Shown: positions 9,267 through 18,729, counted from the stretch's first letter. The stretch: 63,591 bases of DNA from Oxalobacteraceae bacterium (GCA_947466695.1 CANIFC010000002.1:1-63591); one strand, 5' to 3'. Numbers and translations: made by a program. The notes: generated from the letters alone by a model not told the origin.

Positions 9267-10358
9267 TTAACCCAGATTCTTGACGATATGAGGGCCGATG
9301 GCGTTTGCCATAGCGATCGGCATACGCTGCCACGCCTTGATGAAGAGCTGGTATTTTGGGTTTAATGGATTATTTTCCGGCAGCACTTTTGACTTATGCA
9401 GCTGATATTCATACTGCAGCGGCGTGGGCTCAAAACCCCAATTTTTCTTGAAATCGAATGCCCCGGTACCTAATTTACTACGGCCAAAATCAAACACCTT
9501 GTAGCCATCTGCGCAGGCACGGCGCATCAGTTCCCAGTACATGAAATCGTTACCGGCCACGTCGCGCGCCTGTGCTGTACCACCGCCATAGTAGGGCAGG
9601 ACTTCATCGCGAAAGTAAAAACTCATGACACTGGCAACGGTGTTGCCGTCTTTGACGATCGTCATGATTTCACAGTCGCCGGCAAACACCTCCTTGAGCA
9701 GGCGAAAAAAATTCTTCGAAAAAACCGGCGTTCCCAAGCGGTGAACGCTGCTGGAATAGGCGTAATAAAAGCGCTCAATGTCGTGATCAAGCTCACTGTG
9801 CAGCCCGGCCTTTATCCCCTTGCGCACCATGGCGCGTTGCTTGCGGGGGATCGCCAGCATATTTTTTTCTTCATCGGTATCAATGGCTTTGCGAAAGGTT
9901 ACGTACAGATCTTTGCTTTGCCAGCCAGGATTGTGTGCCGTGACGCTATGAAACTCGAGGTGACCGACACCAAGTTTTTCTGCCAGTGCAACCGCTGCGC
10001 CAGTCAGTGCGACCCGCGCCTGTTCGTTGACTGCCGCAACGCCGCCATAGACACAAAACGGCAGTGAGCTCAGCGAGTGGCCAAACAAAAAACTGTTAAT
10101 CTCTGCCAGTGGCAGCACGCCAACGATCTGCCCGGCTGATTGGGCATAGTAAAACCAGGTCTTGTGACCAAAGGCACGCTCTATCACTGACTGCCAGCCG
10201 GCGCGATGGAAAAAGCTCGCCTCCGGACAGGCCAGGACAAAAGCATCCCAGCGCGCACTGTCTTGCGGCTGCATCAAATGCACAGTCACTGGCGCCACTG
10301 GCGCTGCCGGAACAACGGGCGAAAGTCCTTGTACAGACAGATCGGTCAGCGCGTTCAT
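9267..10358 (-). CDS. FemAB-related protein, XrtA/PEP-CTERM associated
   Basis: 363 residues from ATG 10358. That ATG overlaps the TGA stop of the deacetylase gene (ATGA), which decides the start over an upstream in-frame GTG at 10394. The protein has a GNAT-like acetyltransferase fold: WDAFVLACPEASFFHRAGW near the start, then IPRKQRAMVRKGIKAGL and YWELMRRACADGYKVFDFGRS in the second half. It belongs to the FemAB-like family of exosortase loci (TIGR03019). FemAB enzymes add amino acids from aminoacyl-tRNA to cell-wall precursors; here an aminoacyl or acyl decoration of the polysaccharide is inferred. Its position between the deacetylase and Stp1 genes is standard. Confidence 0.9.
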   Translation of the reverse strand: MNALTDLSVQGLSPVVPAAPVAPVTVHLMQPQDSARWDAFVLACPEASFFHRAGWQSVIERAFGHKTWFYYAQSAGQIVGVLPLAEINSFLFGHSLSSLPFCVYGGVAAVNEQARVALTGAAVALAEKLGVGHLEFHSVTAHNPGWQSKDLYVTFRKAIDTDEEKNMLAIPRKQRAMVRKGIKAGLHSELDHDIERFYYAYSSSVHRLGTPVFSKNFFRLLKEVFAGDCEIMTIVKDGNTVASVMSFYFRDEVLPYYGGGTAQARDVAGNDFMYWELMRRACADGYKVFDFGRSKLGTGAFDFKKNWGFEPTPLQYEYQLHKSKVLPENNPLNPKYQLFIKAWQRMPIAMANAIGPHIVKNLG

Positions 10359-11242
10359 GCAGCACCTAGAAAAATACGGTCCATGCGGTCCCATTGAAAA
10401 TCACGCGTGAGCGCCTTCAGGCGGTTTTCAGTCCGGCTCAGATTCACGTAATGCCGGAAGCGGGTTTTTAAGCCGATATGCTGCTGGCGTGGCTGCCCCG
10501 GATCGAGCTCCCAGGGATGGAAATAAAAGATCCCCGCTTGCTGGTCCTGGGTGTTCACTTGCTGCAATAGCCAGCGTGACAGCGGGTAGGGAAACAGGCG
10601 AAAAAATCCGCCGCCACCCACCGGAAAATTGCGCTGCATGAAGCGTAAGGTGGTGATCGGCAATTCGAGCAAACCGTCGCTGCCATTGGGATAGAAACTA
10701 AAGCGCGGGGCATTCGGCATGCCGTAGTGGTCATGCTTGATCGGGTAGATGCTTGAGCTGTACCGGTAACCGGCCTTGAGCAGTACATCAAGCGCCCAGA
10801 GGTTATTGCTGCCGATAGAAAAACTCGGCGCGCGGTAACCCGACACCACCTGTCCGCCGATATCCTCAAGCAAACTCTTGCTGCGGCTGACGTCGTCCAT
10901 AAACTCGGGCATGGACTGGTCGGAAGCACGCAAATGCGCGTAACCGTGGCTGGCCAGCTCGTGACCCTCATTGACGATACGCCGGACCATGTCCGGATAG
11001 CGTTCCGCGATCCAGCCCAGCGTAAAAAACGTCGCCTTCACATCGGCCGCGCTGAGCAGCGCAAGAATGCAATCGACATTTTTTTCGACCCGGCAGGGTA
11101 AAAGCGGCCAGCTTTCGCGTGAAATATGACCGGCAAAGGCGGACACCTGAAAATAGTCCTCGACATCAATCGTCATTGCATTGCGGATGCGGGAATCAGA
11201 AGGCAAGGATGCGCCGGGCATGGCAGTCTTAATATTCGACAT
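10355..11242 (-). CDS. XrtA-associated polysaccharide deacetylase (NodB fold with DUF3473 tail)
   Basis: About 295 residues. NodB-type motifs are present: TIDVEDYFQV (metal-binding Asp), the H-x3-H ligand pair in HELASHGYAHLR, and GYRAPSFSIG. The C-terminal GIFYFHPWELDPGQPR is the DUF3473 segment of exosortase-associated deacetylases (TIGR03006). The enzyme should remove N-acetyl groups from the polymer or its precursors. I chose ATG 11242 (MSNIKTAMPG) because GGAAGGG lies 13 bases before it; the frame also opens at 11326, but that would sit inside wecB. It starts 5 bp after the wecB stop and overlaps the FemAB-like gene by 4 bp, so this is one operon. Confidence 0.93.
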   Translation of the reverse strand: MSNIKTAMPGASLPSDSRIRNAMTIDVEDYFQVSAFAGHISRESWPLLPCRVEKNVDCILALLSAADVKATFFTLGWIAERYPDMVRRIVNEGHELASHGYAHLRASDQSMPEFMDDVSRSKSLLEDIGGQVVSGYRAPSFSIGSNNLWALDVLLKAGYRYSSSIYPIKHDHYGMPNAPRFSFYPNGSDGLLELPITTLRFMQRNFPVGGGGFFRLFPYPLSRWLLQQVNTQDQQAGIFYFHPWELDPGQPRQQHIGLKTRFRHYVNLSRTENRLKALTRDFQWDRMDRIFLGAA

Positions 11243-11247
11243 AAGCG

Positions 11248-12405
11248 CTACGACCCTTCCGCTCTGGCGATACCAAATTGGCTTGCGATAATGCCGGCAA
11301 TACGGTGTGACGCCTGGCCGTCCCAAAAGTGTGGAATCCGGCCACGCTTGCCACCCGTTGCCATGACATCGTTAAAGGCTGCAAGAATCTGCGCTGGATC
11401 ATTTCCGGCAACGGTGTTGGTTCCCTCCTCAACCGTGATGGGACGTTCGGTATTGTTACGCAAGGTAATGCAGGGAACCCCCAGCGCCGTGGTCTCTTCC
11501 TGGATGCCACCGGAATCGGTCAGTACCACTTTGGCGCCTCGCATGAGACCCAGCATTTCCAGATAGCCCATCGGCGGCAGCAGCAAGATGCGCGAACTTT
11601 CCAGCAACTTCCCGAAACCGAACTTTTCTATCATCGATTTGGTCCGTGGATGCACAGGAAAAATTACGGGGATTTGTGCACTGATCGTCACCACGGTGGC
11701 GATCAGCTGGCCCAGCGTCTGTGCGTCATCCACGTTCGAGGGCCGGTGCATGGTCAGGACCGCGTAACCATCGTCGTCTCTGAAAAAATGCGGACTGCCC
11801 GCATCAGTGACGATTTTACGGGTCGGAATCGCACGTGCCAGATTACGCCGCAAGGTATCAATCATGACATTACCGACAAAGTGGATACGTTCTTCCGCGA
11901 TCCCTTCGCGCAGCAAATTATCTTTGCCGCTGGGCTCTGTGGTGAAGAGCAAATCTGAAATCTGATCAGTCAGGACACGATTGATCTCTTCCGGCATGGC
12001 GCGGTCAAAACTGCGTAAACCCGCTTCGACGTGAATGACCGGAATGCCTTTTTTTGTCGCCACCAGGGCGCAGGCGATGGTGGAATTAACATCGCCCACG
12101 ACCAAAATGGCCGAAGGATTTTTACCCTCGAGTGCAGCTTCAAAGCGACACATGACCTCGGCGGTCTGGCTCGCGTGCGTGCCGGACCCCACTTCCAGAT
12201 TCATATCCGGCGCAGAGATGCCCAGCGCTTCAAAATATTGCGCATTCATCGCAACATCATAGTGCTGGCCGGTATGCAGCAAAGTCACCTCCAGGGCCGG
12301 TTTGAACTGACTCAAGGCGGCCATGATGGGCGCTATTTTCATGAAGTTCGGCCGTGCGCCGACGATACAGATAATGCTGTGTGAAGGCTGAAAAATATGT
12401 TCCAT
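11248..12405 (-). CDS. wecB: UDP-N-acetylglucosamine 2-epimerase (non-hydrolysing)
   Basis: 385 residues from ATG 12405, preceded by AAGGAG at 5 bases; a GTG at 12411 in the same frame lacks a spaced ribosome-binding site. Signature segments are CIVGARPNFMKIAPIM, LLHTGQHYD, HVEAGLRSFDRAMPEEINR, VGNVMIDTL, LTMHRPSNVD and TDSGGIQEE. The enzyme interconverts UDP-GlcNAc and UDP-ManNAc in the cytoplasm and so supplies a ManNAc-type sugar for the exopolysaccharide. Being inside the exosortase operon suggests a dedicated copy rather than the general one. It starts 2 bp after the stop of the ATPase gene. Confidence 0.96.
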   Translation of the reverse strand: MEHIFQPSHSIICIVGARPNFMKIAPIMAALSQFKPALEVTLLHTGQHYDVAMNAQYFEALGISAPDMNLEVGSGTHASQTAEVMCRFEAALEGKNPSAILVVGDVNSTIACALVATKKGIPVIHVEAGLRSFDRAMPEEINRVLTDQISDLLFTTEPSGKDNLLREGIAEERIHFVGNVMIDTLRRNLARAIPTRKIVTDAGSPHFFRDDDGYAVLTMHRPSNVDDAQTLGQLIATVVTISAQIPVIFPVHPRTKSMIEKFGFGKLLESSRILLLPPMGYLEMLGLMRGAKVVLTDSGGIQEETTALGVPCITLRNNTERPITVEEGTNTVAGNDPAQILAAFNDVMATGGKRGRIPHFWDGQASHRIAGIIASQFGIARAEGS

Positions 12406-12407
12406 CC

Positions 12408-13403
12408 TCACTCCTTTTCCGAGATGGTATTGGCCTTGATGGCGGGCAGGATTTTTTTTAATGCATCAATGACCGACCCGATGGAGCGCTCCATTTTCAC
12501 TAGCCGTTCATCGACGCTTTCCAGGCTCACGGACGATACCTCGACACTGGCAATGTCCCTTTCAGGTACGCCGGCAAGGGCGGCAGGAAGTTCAAATTCC
12601 TGCTTGATATCGGTAATCACCTGGCTGACTTCGACCGCGCTGAACGCCTGTAGCTCTTCCAGATAACCCATCAGAAAAAGCCGGTCGCAAAGCGTATTGA
12701 TCTTTCTGGGGATACCGCTGGTAAAGGCAAAAATTTCGGCAAAGGCATCTTCACTCAGGCTGGGTTGATTGTTCCAGCCGACCGTATGCAGACGATGCTC
12801 GATATACGCCTGCGTCTCGGACAAATCCAGCGGTCCCAGGTGATAGCTGGCGATCACGCGCTGCAATAGCTGCTGCATGTCACCGCTGAGTAAAGTGCGC
12901 CGGAATTCGGGCTGACCGAGTAAAAAAGTCTGCAATAAAGAGCCGTACTCGGTCTGAAAATTGGACAACATGCGTAATTCTTCGACCGCGCGCGGAGTCA
13001 GGTTTTGCGCTTCGTCAACCACCAGTAAAGCGCGCTTTCCCTGCTTTTCGCAACTGCGTAAAAATTGCTCGAGGCGTATCAGCAGCGTTGCCTTGCTGAC
13101 GTCTTCATACTCAATACCGAAAGCCGCAGCGACCAGACGCAAGATGTCATCGGAGCCGACGTGCGTATTGACGATTTGTGCGGCGATGATGCTGTCGGAC
13201 TCAATGCCGCAAAACAGGTTACGCATCAGGGTTGTCTTGCCGGCCCCGACCTCGCCGGTGATCACGATAAATCCCTCACCTTGGGCGATACCGTATTCCA
13301 GATACGCCATCGCCCGCTTGTGGCCTTTACTGCCAAAGAAAAAACGTGGATCAGGTTTTAATTGAAATGGCTTGGCACTCAAGCCATAGTAAGTTTGATA
13401 CAT
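12408..13403 (-). CDS. XrtA-associated ATPase (ExeA-like, TIGR03015)
   Basis: 331 residues. MYQTYYGLSAKPFQLKPDP is the typical start of ExeA/GspA-type ATPases. The AAA domain has Walker A GEVGAGKTT near residue 51 and Walker B ALLVVDEAQNL near residue 127. The C-terminal tail from about residue 265 is acidic and without a known domain. In exosortase loci this protein is a predicted secretion or assembly ATPase; its exact role is not known. Start ATG 13403 has GGAG about 13 bases upstream. It lies 17 bp after the beta-barrel gene and just before wecB. Confidence 0.92.
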   Translation of the reverse strand: MYQTYYGLSAKPFQLKPDPRFFFGSKGHKRAMAYLEYGIAQGEGFIVITGEVGAGKTTLMRNLFCGIESDSIIAAQIVNTHVGSDDILRLVAAAFGIEYEDVSKATLLIRLEQFLRSCEKQGKRALLVVDEAQNLTPRAVEELRMLSNFQTEYGSLLQTFLLGQPEFRRTLLSGDMQQLLQRVIASYHLGPLDLSETQAYIEHRLHTVGWNNQPSLSEDAFAEIFAFTSGIPRKINTLCDRLFLMGYLEELQAFSAVEVSQVITDIKQEFELPAALAGVPERDIASVEVSSVSLESVDERLVKMERSIGSVIDALKKILPAIKANTISEKE

Positions 13404-13419
13404 CGCTGGTTTAACTCCG

Positions 13420-14979
13420 CTAAAATCCTAATAACATGAAAAAAGTAATGGCGTTTTCGCTGTAATTTCCAAATACCATGTTGGAGTCGCGCTCAATGTG
13501 ACGCAGCTCTACCGTCGCCTTTAATTTCGGCTGCAACTGTTTGGAAATCGAGGCCCGAAAGCTTCTGGTTCTATCCGTCAATGCGGTGTCGGTCTGGTTT
13601 GAGCGGACATACGCCGCACTGGCGTTGGCGTTGGTCAGCGGAGACAACTTCAGGTTCCACACCAGGCTGGCACCGGTTTGCCGGATATTTCCTGATAAGC
13701 CGGAAATGGCGGCATTGCCTTGCGCTACCGAGAGATTTTCGCGGCTGGAATTAAATAGACTGGCGACCACTGTATTGCGCACTCCCGTTAAGGCGACCGA
13801 CCCTTGCAAGCTTTTTTGCAAAAAAACCTGATTGGTGAACGTATTGACGGGCTGGGCAAGGGCGAGGGGTAATGACGCGTCACGGATGAAACCGTCGACA
13901 ACCTGTTGACGGGTAGCCGGGTCGGGAATTGAATTTTTCCACAGCTGATTCAAGAAAGCGTCTGTATTCGTGGTTGCCGGTACCAGAAACTGTCCGCGTG
14001 TCGTTGTCACGTCTTCGTTGTAACCCAGATTCCACACACTCAGGCGCGCTCGCTGGCTAACTGAGAGTGCGTAGGTTTTTCCATAAAATCGCTCACCGGC
14101 ACTGAACACAATATTGGTGCGCTCGGTCGGGGCCCAGACAAAACCGAGACTGCCGAAGTTACCGGAAGATTTTCCGGTCAGGGAAACGTAACTGTTGTGC
14201 TCGTAGCCCGCAGTAGCGGTCAGTTTGAAGCGCGGCGTCAGCGCATAACCCAGGTTGACCGTCGTCATCCCCATTGTGAGCGGCGCTAACCCGTTGTAAT
14301 CAATTTTTTGCTGATTGGCATTGATTCCCCAGCTGACCACCCTGAAATCGGTGCCGCTGTTGAGGCCAATGCGAACACTATCGGACTGGCTGTCTGCGAG
14401 ATTTTGTGACGCAAACTGGTTACCGGTTTGCGCATAGACAGAGTTACTGCTGGAGACCGAATCGTGGCTGTAACGCACTTCGCCAGTCACTTCGTTACTG
14501 AAATTTTTGCGTAAATACGGCGAGATGGCGTAGGTCCTTACCTCAGTGCGATTATTGGATAAATTGAGGTTGTTTTCCGTCACCGGACCAAACGGACTCA
14601 GATTTTGTTGCGTGACACCTGCGTTAGCGTCTAAAAAAAAAAGATCTTGCACCAGGGCCGCATTGGCGTTGGCCAGTAATCGGTGATTCGTTTTCATGTC
14701 ACTGTTAACGCCGGAATAATACGAGTTTTCCATGACGTAATTGAGCATCGACTTCAAATTCGGACCGGTTGCCGTGAGAGTGAAACCCGGTGAAAGCTGG
14801 GTGACAAAGGAGCCTTGTTCACTTCCTTTTGGCGCAAGCCTGAGGTTATCGGTATAGGATTCGGTCAGGCCAATGGTCGGGACTAATTTCCATTCTGCCG
14901 CATTGGCATTAAAGGCCGTGAATCCGAGCAGGCCGGCAAAAAAAATCCCGCCAAAGTGAAGGCGTGAAAGTTGAGCCAT
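13420..14979 (-). CDS. XrtA-associated outer-membrane beta-barrel protein (TIGR03016 type)
   Basis: 519 residues from ATG 14979. Residues 1-27 are a signal peptide ending FTAFNANA before AEWKL. The rest alternates short amphipathic strands and ends with a terminal strand closing in Phe (AITFFMLLGF), the pattern of an outer-membrane barrel. It fits the PEP-CTERM-associated barrel family, likely the outer-membrane conduit for the polymer. An alternative ATG at 15021 has a better ribosome-binding site (GGGGA) but would put 14 polar residues before the signal peptide and overlap the kinase gene by 20 bp; I prefer 14979 on protein grounds. It is flanked by the tyrosine kinase and ATPase genes. Confidence 0.88.
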   Translation of the reverse strand: MAQLSRLHFGGIFFAGLLGFTAFNANAAEWKLVPTIGLTESYTDNLRLAPKGSEQGSFVTQLSPGFTLTATGPNLKSMLNYVMENSYYSGVNSDMKTNHRLLANANAALVQDLFFLDANAGVTQQNLSPFGPVTENNLNLSNNRTEVRTYAISPYLRKNFSNEVTGEVRYSHDSVSSSNSVYAQTGNQFASQNLADSQSDSVRIGLNSGTDFRVVSWGINANQQKIDYNGLAPLTMGMTTVNLGYALTPRFKLTATAGYEHNSYVSLTGKSSGNFGSLGFVWAPTERTNIVFSAGERFYGKTYALSVSQRARLSVWNLGYNEDVTTTRGQFLVPATTNTDAFLNQLWKNSIPDPATRQQVVDGFIRDASLPLALAQPVNTFTNQVFLQKSLQGSVALTGVRNTVVASLFNSSRENLSVAQGNAAISGLSGNIRQTGASLVWNLKLSPLTNANASAAYVRSNQTDTALTDRTRSFRASISKQLQPKLKATVELRHIERDSNMVFGNYSENAITFFMLLGF

Positions 14980-15001
14980 TTGGCACCGTAAAGGTACTAG
15001 T

Positions 15002-15919
15002 TCAGCTGTAATAACGACCATAGTAGTCCCCGTTTGAGAGCATCTTCGCCTTGTTATAAATCAGGTTTATATTTGGGCATCCCTTCAATTGGCGTAGCAT
15101 TTCTTTCACTGCGTGCTGGGTCGTTGACTCGGCCTCGACAACCAGGACAATCTGACCCATCTGGCTGGCAAGAACTTTCGCCTCACTGGTCAATAACAAG
15201 GGCGGCGAATCGAAAATAATCAGCCGGTCTGGATAACGGTTGGCCATTTCAGTGAGCAGCGCCATCATGCCCTGGCTGGCCAGCAACTCAGTGGCGCGGG
15301 GATGGTTGCGCCCGGCACGCAAAAGAGTGAGCTTATCAATGTTGGTTCGCAACATGGCGTCGGCCAGATCAAGCGTATCGTCAAGTAACACATCCATCAA
15401 ACCGATTTCGGATGTCTCGGTTCCCGGCCTTAACTGCAGATAACGCGGAATTGAAGGACGCGCAACATCGGCGTCGACCAGCAATACCGTATGGTCAAGC
15501 TCCATTGCCATGCTGATTGCCAGATTGATCGCACAAAAGGTCTTTCCCTCGCCCGGTATCGCGCTCGACACCATGATCAGGTTACCGCGGTGGACCGGCG
15601 TATTTTTTTGAAAGAAGGCACGCTCGATCAGCGGGCGTTTAATCAGGCGGAATTCTTCAGAAATACTGGTTCGTGCCCCATCAGGCGTGACCATCCCGAG
15701 CCGGTGCAATTGCGTAATATCAATATCAACATACCGTTGATTGGGCCGGCCGGTTTCGACCGGAGCGATGGTCTTGCCAGCCGTACCGGCGCCATGCGCT
15801 TGCGGTTCCAGCGAGGCCATCGGGGCGAGCGTTACATCCTGTACTTTTACCGCGACGGGATGACCCATGGCAGCTTTGCCCGGTTCAAGTCTGCCAACGG
15901 CTTTTTCGATAATACTCAT
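15002..15919 (-). CDS. XrtA-associated tyrosine autokinase (CpsD/CapB-like)
   Basis: 305 residues from ATG 15919, which has GGAG 5 bases upstream; the frame also opens at 15961 without such a site. The BY-kinase core has Walker A SSAIPGEGKTFCAINLA, Walker A' TVLLVDADVARPS and a Walker B-like RLIIFDSPPLLLT. The C-terminus ends GDYYGRYYS, a short tyrosine cluster that would be the autophosphorylation site. With the chain-length protein encoded upstream it should form the two-part Wzc-like regulator of polymer length and export at the inner membrane. The first 75 residues are a variable linker. The gene follows the chain-length gene by 91 bp. Confidence 0.93.
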   Translation of the reverse strand: MSIIEKAVGRLEPGKAAMGHPVAVKVQDVTLAPMASLEPQAHGAGTAGKTIAPVETGRPNQRYVDIDITQLHRLGMVTPDGARTSISEEFRLIKRPLIERAFFQKNTPVHRGNLIMVSSAIPGEGKTFCAINLAISMAMELDHTVLLVDADVARPSIPRYLQLRPGTETSEIGLMDVLLDDTLDLADAMLRTNIDKLTLLRAGRNHPRATELLASQGMMALLTEMANRYPDRLIIFDSPPLLLTSEAKVLASQMGQIVLVVEAESTTQHAVKEMLRQLKGCPNINLIYNKAKMLSNGDYYGRYYS

Positions 15920-16010
15920 GCTAACTCCAAAAAAATTGTCGCCTTCATTTAAAGAACTCAAAAAGCGTGAATTTTACAAATGAAATCTTACTATTTAAAT
16001 AATGCGAGAA

Positions 16011-17534
16011 TTACCGCTTGACGTATATAAAGCTCATGAGAGCCGCATAAAATAAGACAAGACCGACGGAAGAGAGGGCAAACGCATACAAGCTCTTCTT
16101 TTGCCGGGCTCTTTCAGAATCGGTCCACTTCATTGAAATGATGCCTAAAATGGGTAATCCGGTAGCTTCAAGTAAATCGATCTGACTGAGAAAAGTCGGG
16201 CGTATCTTGCTCATCAGGACAGAACTGGCAATCCCTATGGCTAAGGCCGCCATGAAGACGAGTGAAAACAGCCTTAAGCGCGGTGGACCAGCAGGTGTCA
16301 AAGGAACGGAAGGGGGATCAACGACGCGAAAGGTCATCATTTCAGTGGTCGTATTCAAGTCACCAGACAATTTGGCTGACTCTCTGCTGGCGACCAGCTT
16401 TGCATAATTTTCCTTGTTGATCTCGTAGTCACGGTTTAGCTGCGACAACTGTGTTTCAATTTCCGGTGCGGCGGTACTGAGCGCCTGCAGCCTGGCGCTA
16501 CGGTTGAGGTATTCATCGGTACGTGCCCGCATGGAAGCCACCCTGGCCTCAGCGATTGCCAGGGAAATTTTCAATTGCTGCATAACGGGATTTGCCGCAC
16601 TTAACTCGCGGTTCGGCTTGCGTACCTTGGCCTCTTCAATCTTGCGTAATTCCAGTTGCGCTATGAGTCTCTTGGCCGACAAGATGTCGGGGTGCTGATC
16701 GGTGAACTGCAGCCGCAAGGAGTCGAGATTTTTATTGAGCACCTGGATACGCTCATCAATTTCAGGATTGATTGCCAGTGCAGGATTATTTGTCGTCAGC
16801 GCATTTTCGGTGCTGATGACTTCCCTGCGGATGGCATCTCTGGCCTGGACGGCTTCGGCGAGTTCGAGTTTGGCCTGACTCAGGTTATCGCTGACTTCAA
16901 ATAATTTACTTCCCGAGTCACTGCCCTGACGCGGGAGTAAGCTCATATTTTTGAGCTTAAAATCTTTCAGGGCGTTTTCGGCAGAGACCAGTTTTTCTTC
17001 GTAGAGCTTGATCTGTCCCTCGATGAAAACGATGGCCTTCGTCGAATCCTGTTTTTTGTTACCAAAGCTGCCTTCAACAAAGATCGTCAACAAGGCCTGC
17101 ACGATATCTTTGGCCAACTTGGGATCGTCGTCGCTGTAGGCCAGCGAGTAAATATCATTTTGCGCGGTTCCACCGATCTTGATCTTGGCAATCAGTTCCT
17201 CGATCATGCGCTCGCGGTCTTTCCCGCTGGTATTCTTGATGTCGAGGTCGACCATGCGTATCACGCGCTCGACATTGGGCCGGCTTAATAAAGTTCGGCT
17301 CATGATCGACACTTGCTGCTCAACATTGGGAATCGTGGTCATTCCGGCCAGCAATGGTTTCAACATGCTTTGCGTATCGACAAAGACGCGGGCAGTCGCC
17401 TGATAATTGTCGGGCAACTTATACACCAGGATAAATCCGACGACGGACACAAGCCAGGCAATCGTCACTGCATACCACCGGTATTTCCAGGCGCCCCTTA
17501 CCAAGGACTGCAATTGCGCTAACAACTCCTCCAT
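16011..17534 (-). CDS. XrtA-system polysaccharide chain-length determinant (Wzz/GumC type)
   Basis: 507 residues. A Wzz domain begins at the N-terminus with a membrane helix (about residues 21-39), followed by YQATARVFVDTQSMLKPLL. A long periplasmic coiled-coil region spans about 160-400, then PPSVPLTPAGPPRL leads into the second helix (about 422-440). A third hydrophobic segment lies at the C-terminus (about 483-503). It matches the PEP-CTERM-associated chain-length family TIGR03007. It controls polymer length together with the separate tyrosine autokinase encoded next. It is the first gene of the minus-strand operon, with GGAG upstream of ATG 17534 and a long AT-rich leader behind it. Confidence 0.93.
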   Translation of the reverse strand: MEELLAQLQSLVRGAWKYRWYAVTIAWLVSVVGFILVYKLPDNYQATARVFVDTQSMLKPLLAGMTTIPNVEQQVSIMSRTLLSRPNVERVIRMVDLDIKNTSGKDRERMIEELIAKIKIGGTAQNDIYSLAYSDDDPKLAKDIVQALLTIFVEGSFGNKKQDSTKAIVFIEGQIKLYEEKLVSAENALKDFKLKNMSLLPRQGSDSGSKLFEVSDNLSQAKLELAEAVQARDAIRREVISTENALTTNNPALAINPEIDERIQVLNKNLDSLRLQFTDQHPDILSAKRLIAQLELRKIEEAKVRKPNRELSAANPVMQQLKISLAIAEARVASMRARTDEYLNRSARLQALSTAAPEIETQLSQLNRDYEINKENYAKLVASRESAKLSGDLNTTTEMMTFRVVDPPSVPLTPAGPPRLRLFSLVFMAALAIGIASSVLMSKIRPTFLSQIDLLEATGLPILGIISMKWTDSERARQKKSLYAFALSSVGLVLFYAALMSFIYVKR

Positions 17535-18099
17535 CTTTTTTAACTCCGTCTAGATAATACAAATGAATACAAATAAAAAAATACGCCCGGCTTATCACTA
17601 AGTCTTTTTACCGGTATCAAAATCCGGATGCGTCATGCGATAAACACCAGTAAAACTAAAAGCAGATAAAAGTATAAAAAAGTAATTAATGGCAATGTTA
17701 TTAATATCGCTATAGCTTGGCGAACATCTTTTTATTTAACAATTTTATAAGACAATATTATAATAATATTTATCAATTAACTACAAATGTTTTCTAAAAA
17801 ATAATGTTGATCGGTAAATATTGATGACTAAATGACAATAAAAAGTACAAATACATAGCTTGATAAATAGATTGATAAAAATATTAGTAAAAACATTAAC
17901 ATCAAAAATTAAAAAATAGTTGATTTAGAAATACTTTCTGATATTAAAAATCCTAAAATACAACAAAATTGTTTTTTAAAAGAGATGTTAAGTCACTACT
18001 TTTTAGCAAGTTGGTGGTACCATCTGGAAATAGTAAAAATTGCTTTAAATGCTAGGCAAATAAATATTAACCCATTGCAAATAAGGAATCATTCTGAAT
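17535..18099. promoter_or_regulatory. 565-bp AT-rich divergent control region of the exopolysaccharide locus
   Basis: No gene is supported here. The segment separates the start of the minus-strand exosortase operon (17534) from the start of the export lipoprotein gene (18100), so both promoters should lie inside it. It is far more AT-rich than its surroundings, especially 17690-17990, with many TTAA/AATATT runs. I looked for a sigma-54 -24/-12 pair, as known for some PEP-CTERM gene promoters, and found no convincing one; the composition makes sigma-70 hexamers uninformative. Confidence 0.6.
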
Positions 18100-18729
18100 A
18101 TGTTAATTACCAACACATCAAAATGGCTGACCACTGTTGCCGCGCCTCTTTTATTTATACTCATCAGCGGTTGTGCCACAAAATCCGATATGCCGGCTCC
18201 GGCAAGCTTGCCGGCCACAACGTCGCACGATTATTTGATAGGACCCGGTGACAGCGTCAATATTGTGGTCTGGAGAAATCCTGAAGTCTCTACGATCATT
18301 ACCGTCAGGCCGGACGGAAAAATTACGACTCCGCTGGTAGAAGATGTCGTTGCCATCGGAAAAACTTCGACAGAATTGGCCCGGGATATTGAAATCGCGC
18401 TGGCAAAATTCATTCAGCAGCCAGTGGTGACGGTCATCGTTACCGGATTTATCGGACCCTACGAGGAACAGATACGCGTTATTGGCCAGGCGGCCAAACC
18501 TCAGGCCTTACCGTATCGTAAAGGTATGTCCCTGATGGATGTCCTTATCGCGGTCGGTGGCATCACCGAATTTGCCTCGGGCAATAAGGCCAACATCATC
18601 AGAACCATCGATGGCAGGCAGCAGACTCTCAGTGTTCGCTTGAGCGACCTGATCAAGGACGGCGATATTTCTGCCAATGTGCCAGTTCGCCCGGGTGATG
18701 TGCTGGTGATTCCGCAAAGCTTCTTCTGA
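18100..18729 (+). CDS. XrtA-system polysaccharide export lipoprotein (Wza/PrsE-like, TIGR03027)
   Basis: 209 residues. Residues 1-25 are a lipoprotein signal with lipobox LISGC. A Poly_export domain follows (HDYLIGPGDSVNIVVWRNPE, ITVRPDGKITTPLVEDV), then one SLBB-type repeat (QIRVIGQAAKPQALPY, MSLMDVLIAVGGIT), ending RPGDVLVIPQSFF. It is short for a Wza protein but normal for the PEP-CTERM-associated export family. It should sit in or at the outer membrane as part of the export channel, working with the beta-barrel and the chain-length protein encoded across the divergent promoter region. AAGGAA precedes ATG 18100 by about 11 bases. A strong terminator follows, so it is monocistronic. Confidence 0.93.
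   Translation: MLITNTSKWLTTVAAPLLFILISGCATKSDMPAPASLPATTSHDYLIGPGDSVNIVVWRNPEVSTIITVRPDGKITTPLVEDVVAIGKTSTELARDIEIALAKFIQQPVVTVIVTGFIGPYEEQIRVIGQAAKPQALPYRKGMSLMDVLIAVGGITEFASGNKANIIRTIDGRQQTLSVRLSDLIKDGDISANVPVRPGDVLVIPQSFF

Noticed and set aside
17535-18099. Sigma-54 promoter for the exosortase operon
   Set aside because: GG and GC pairs at the right 10-bp distance were not found; isolated GGCA and TTGCA matches are badly spaced.
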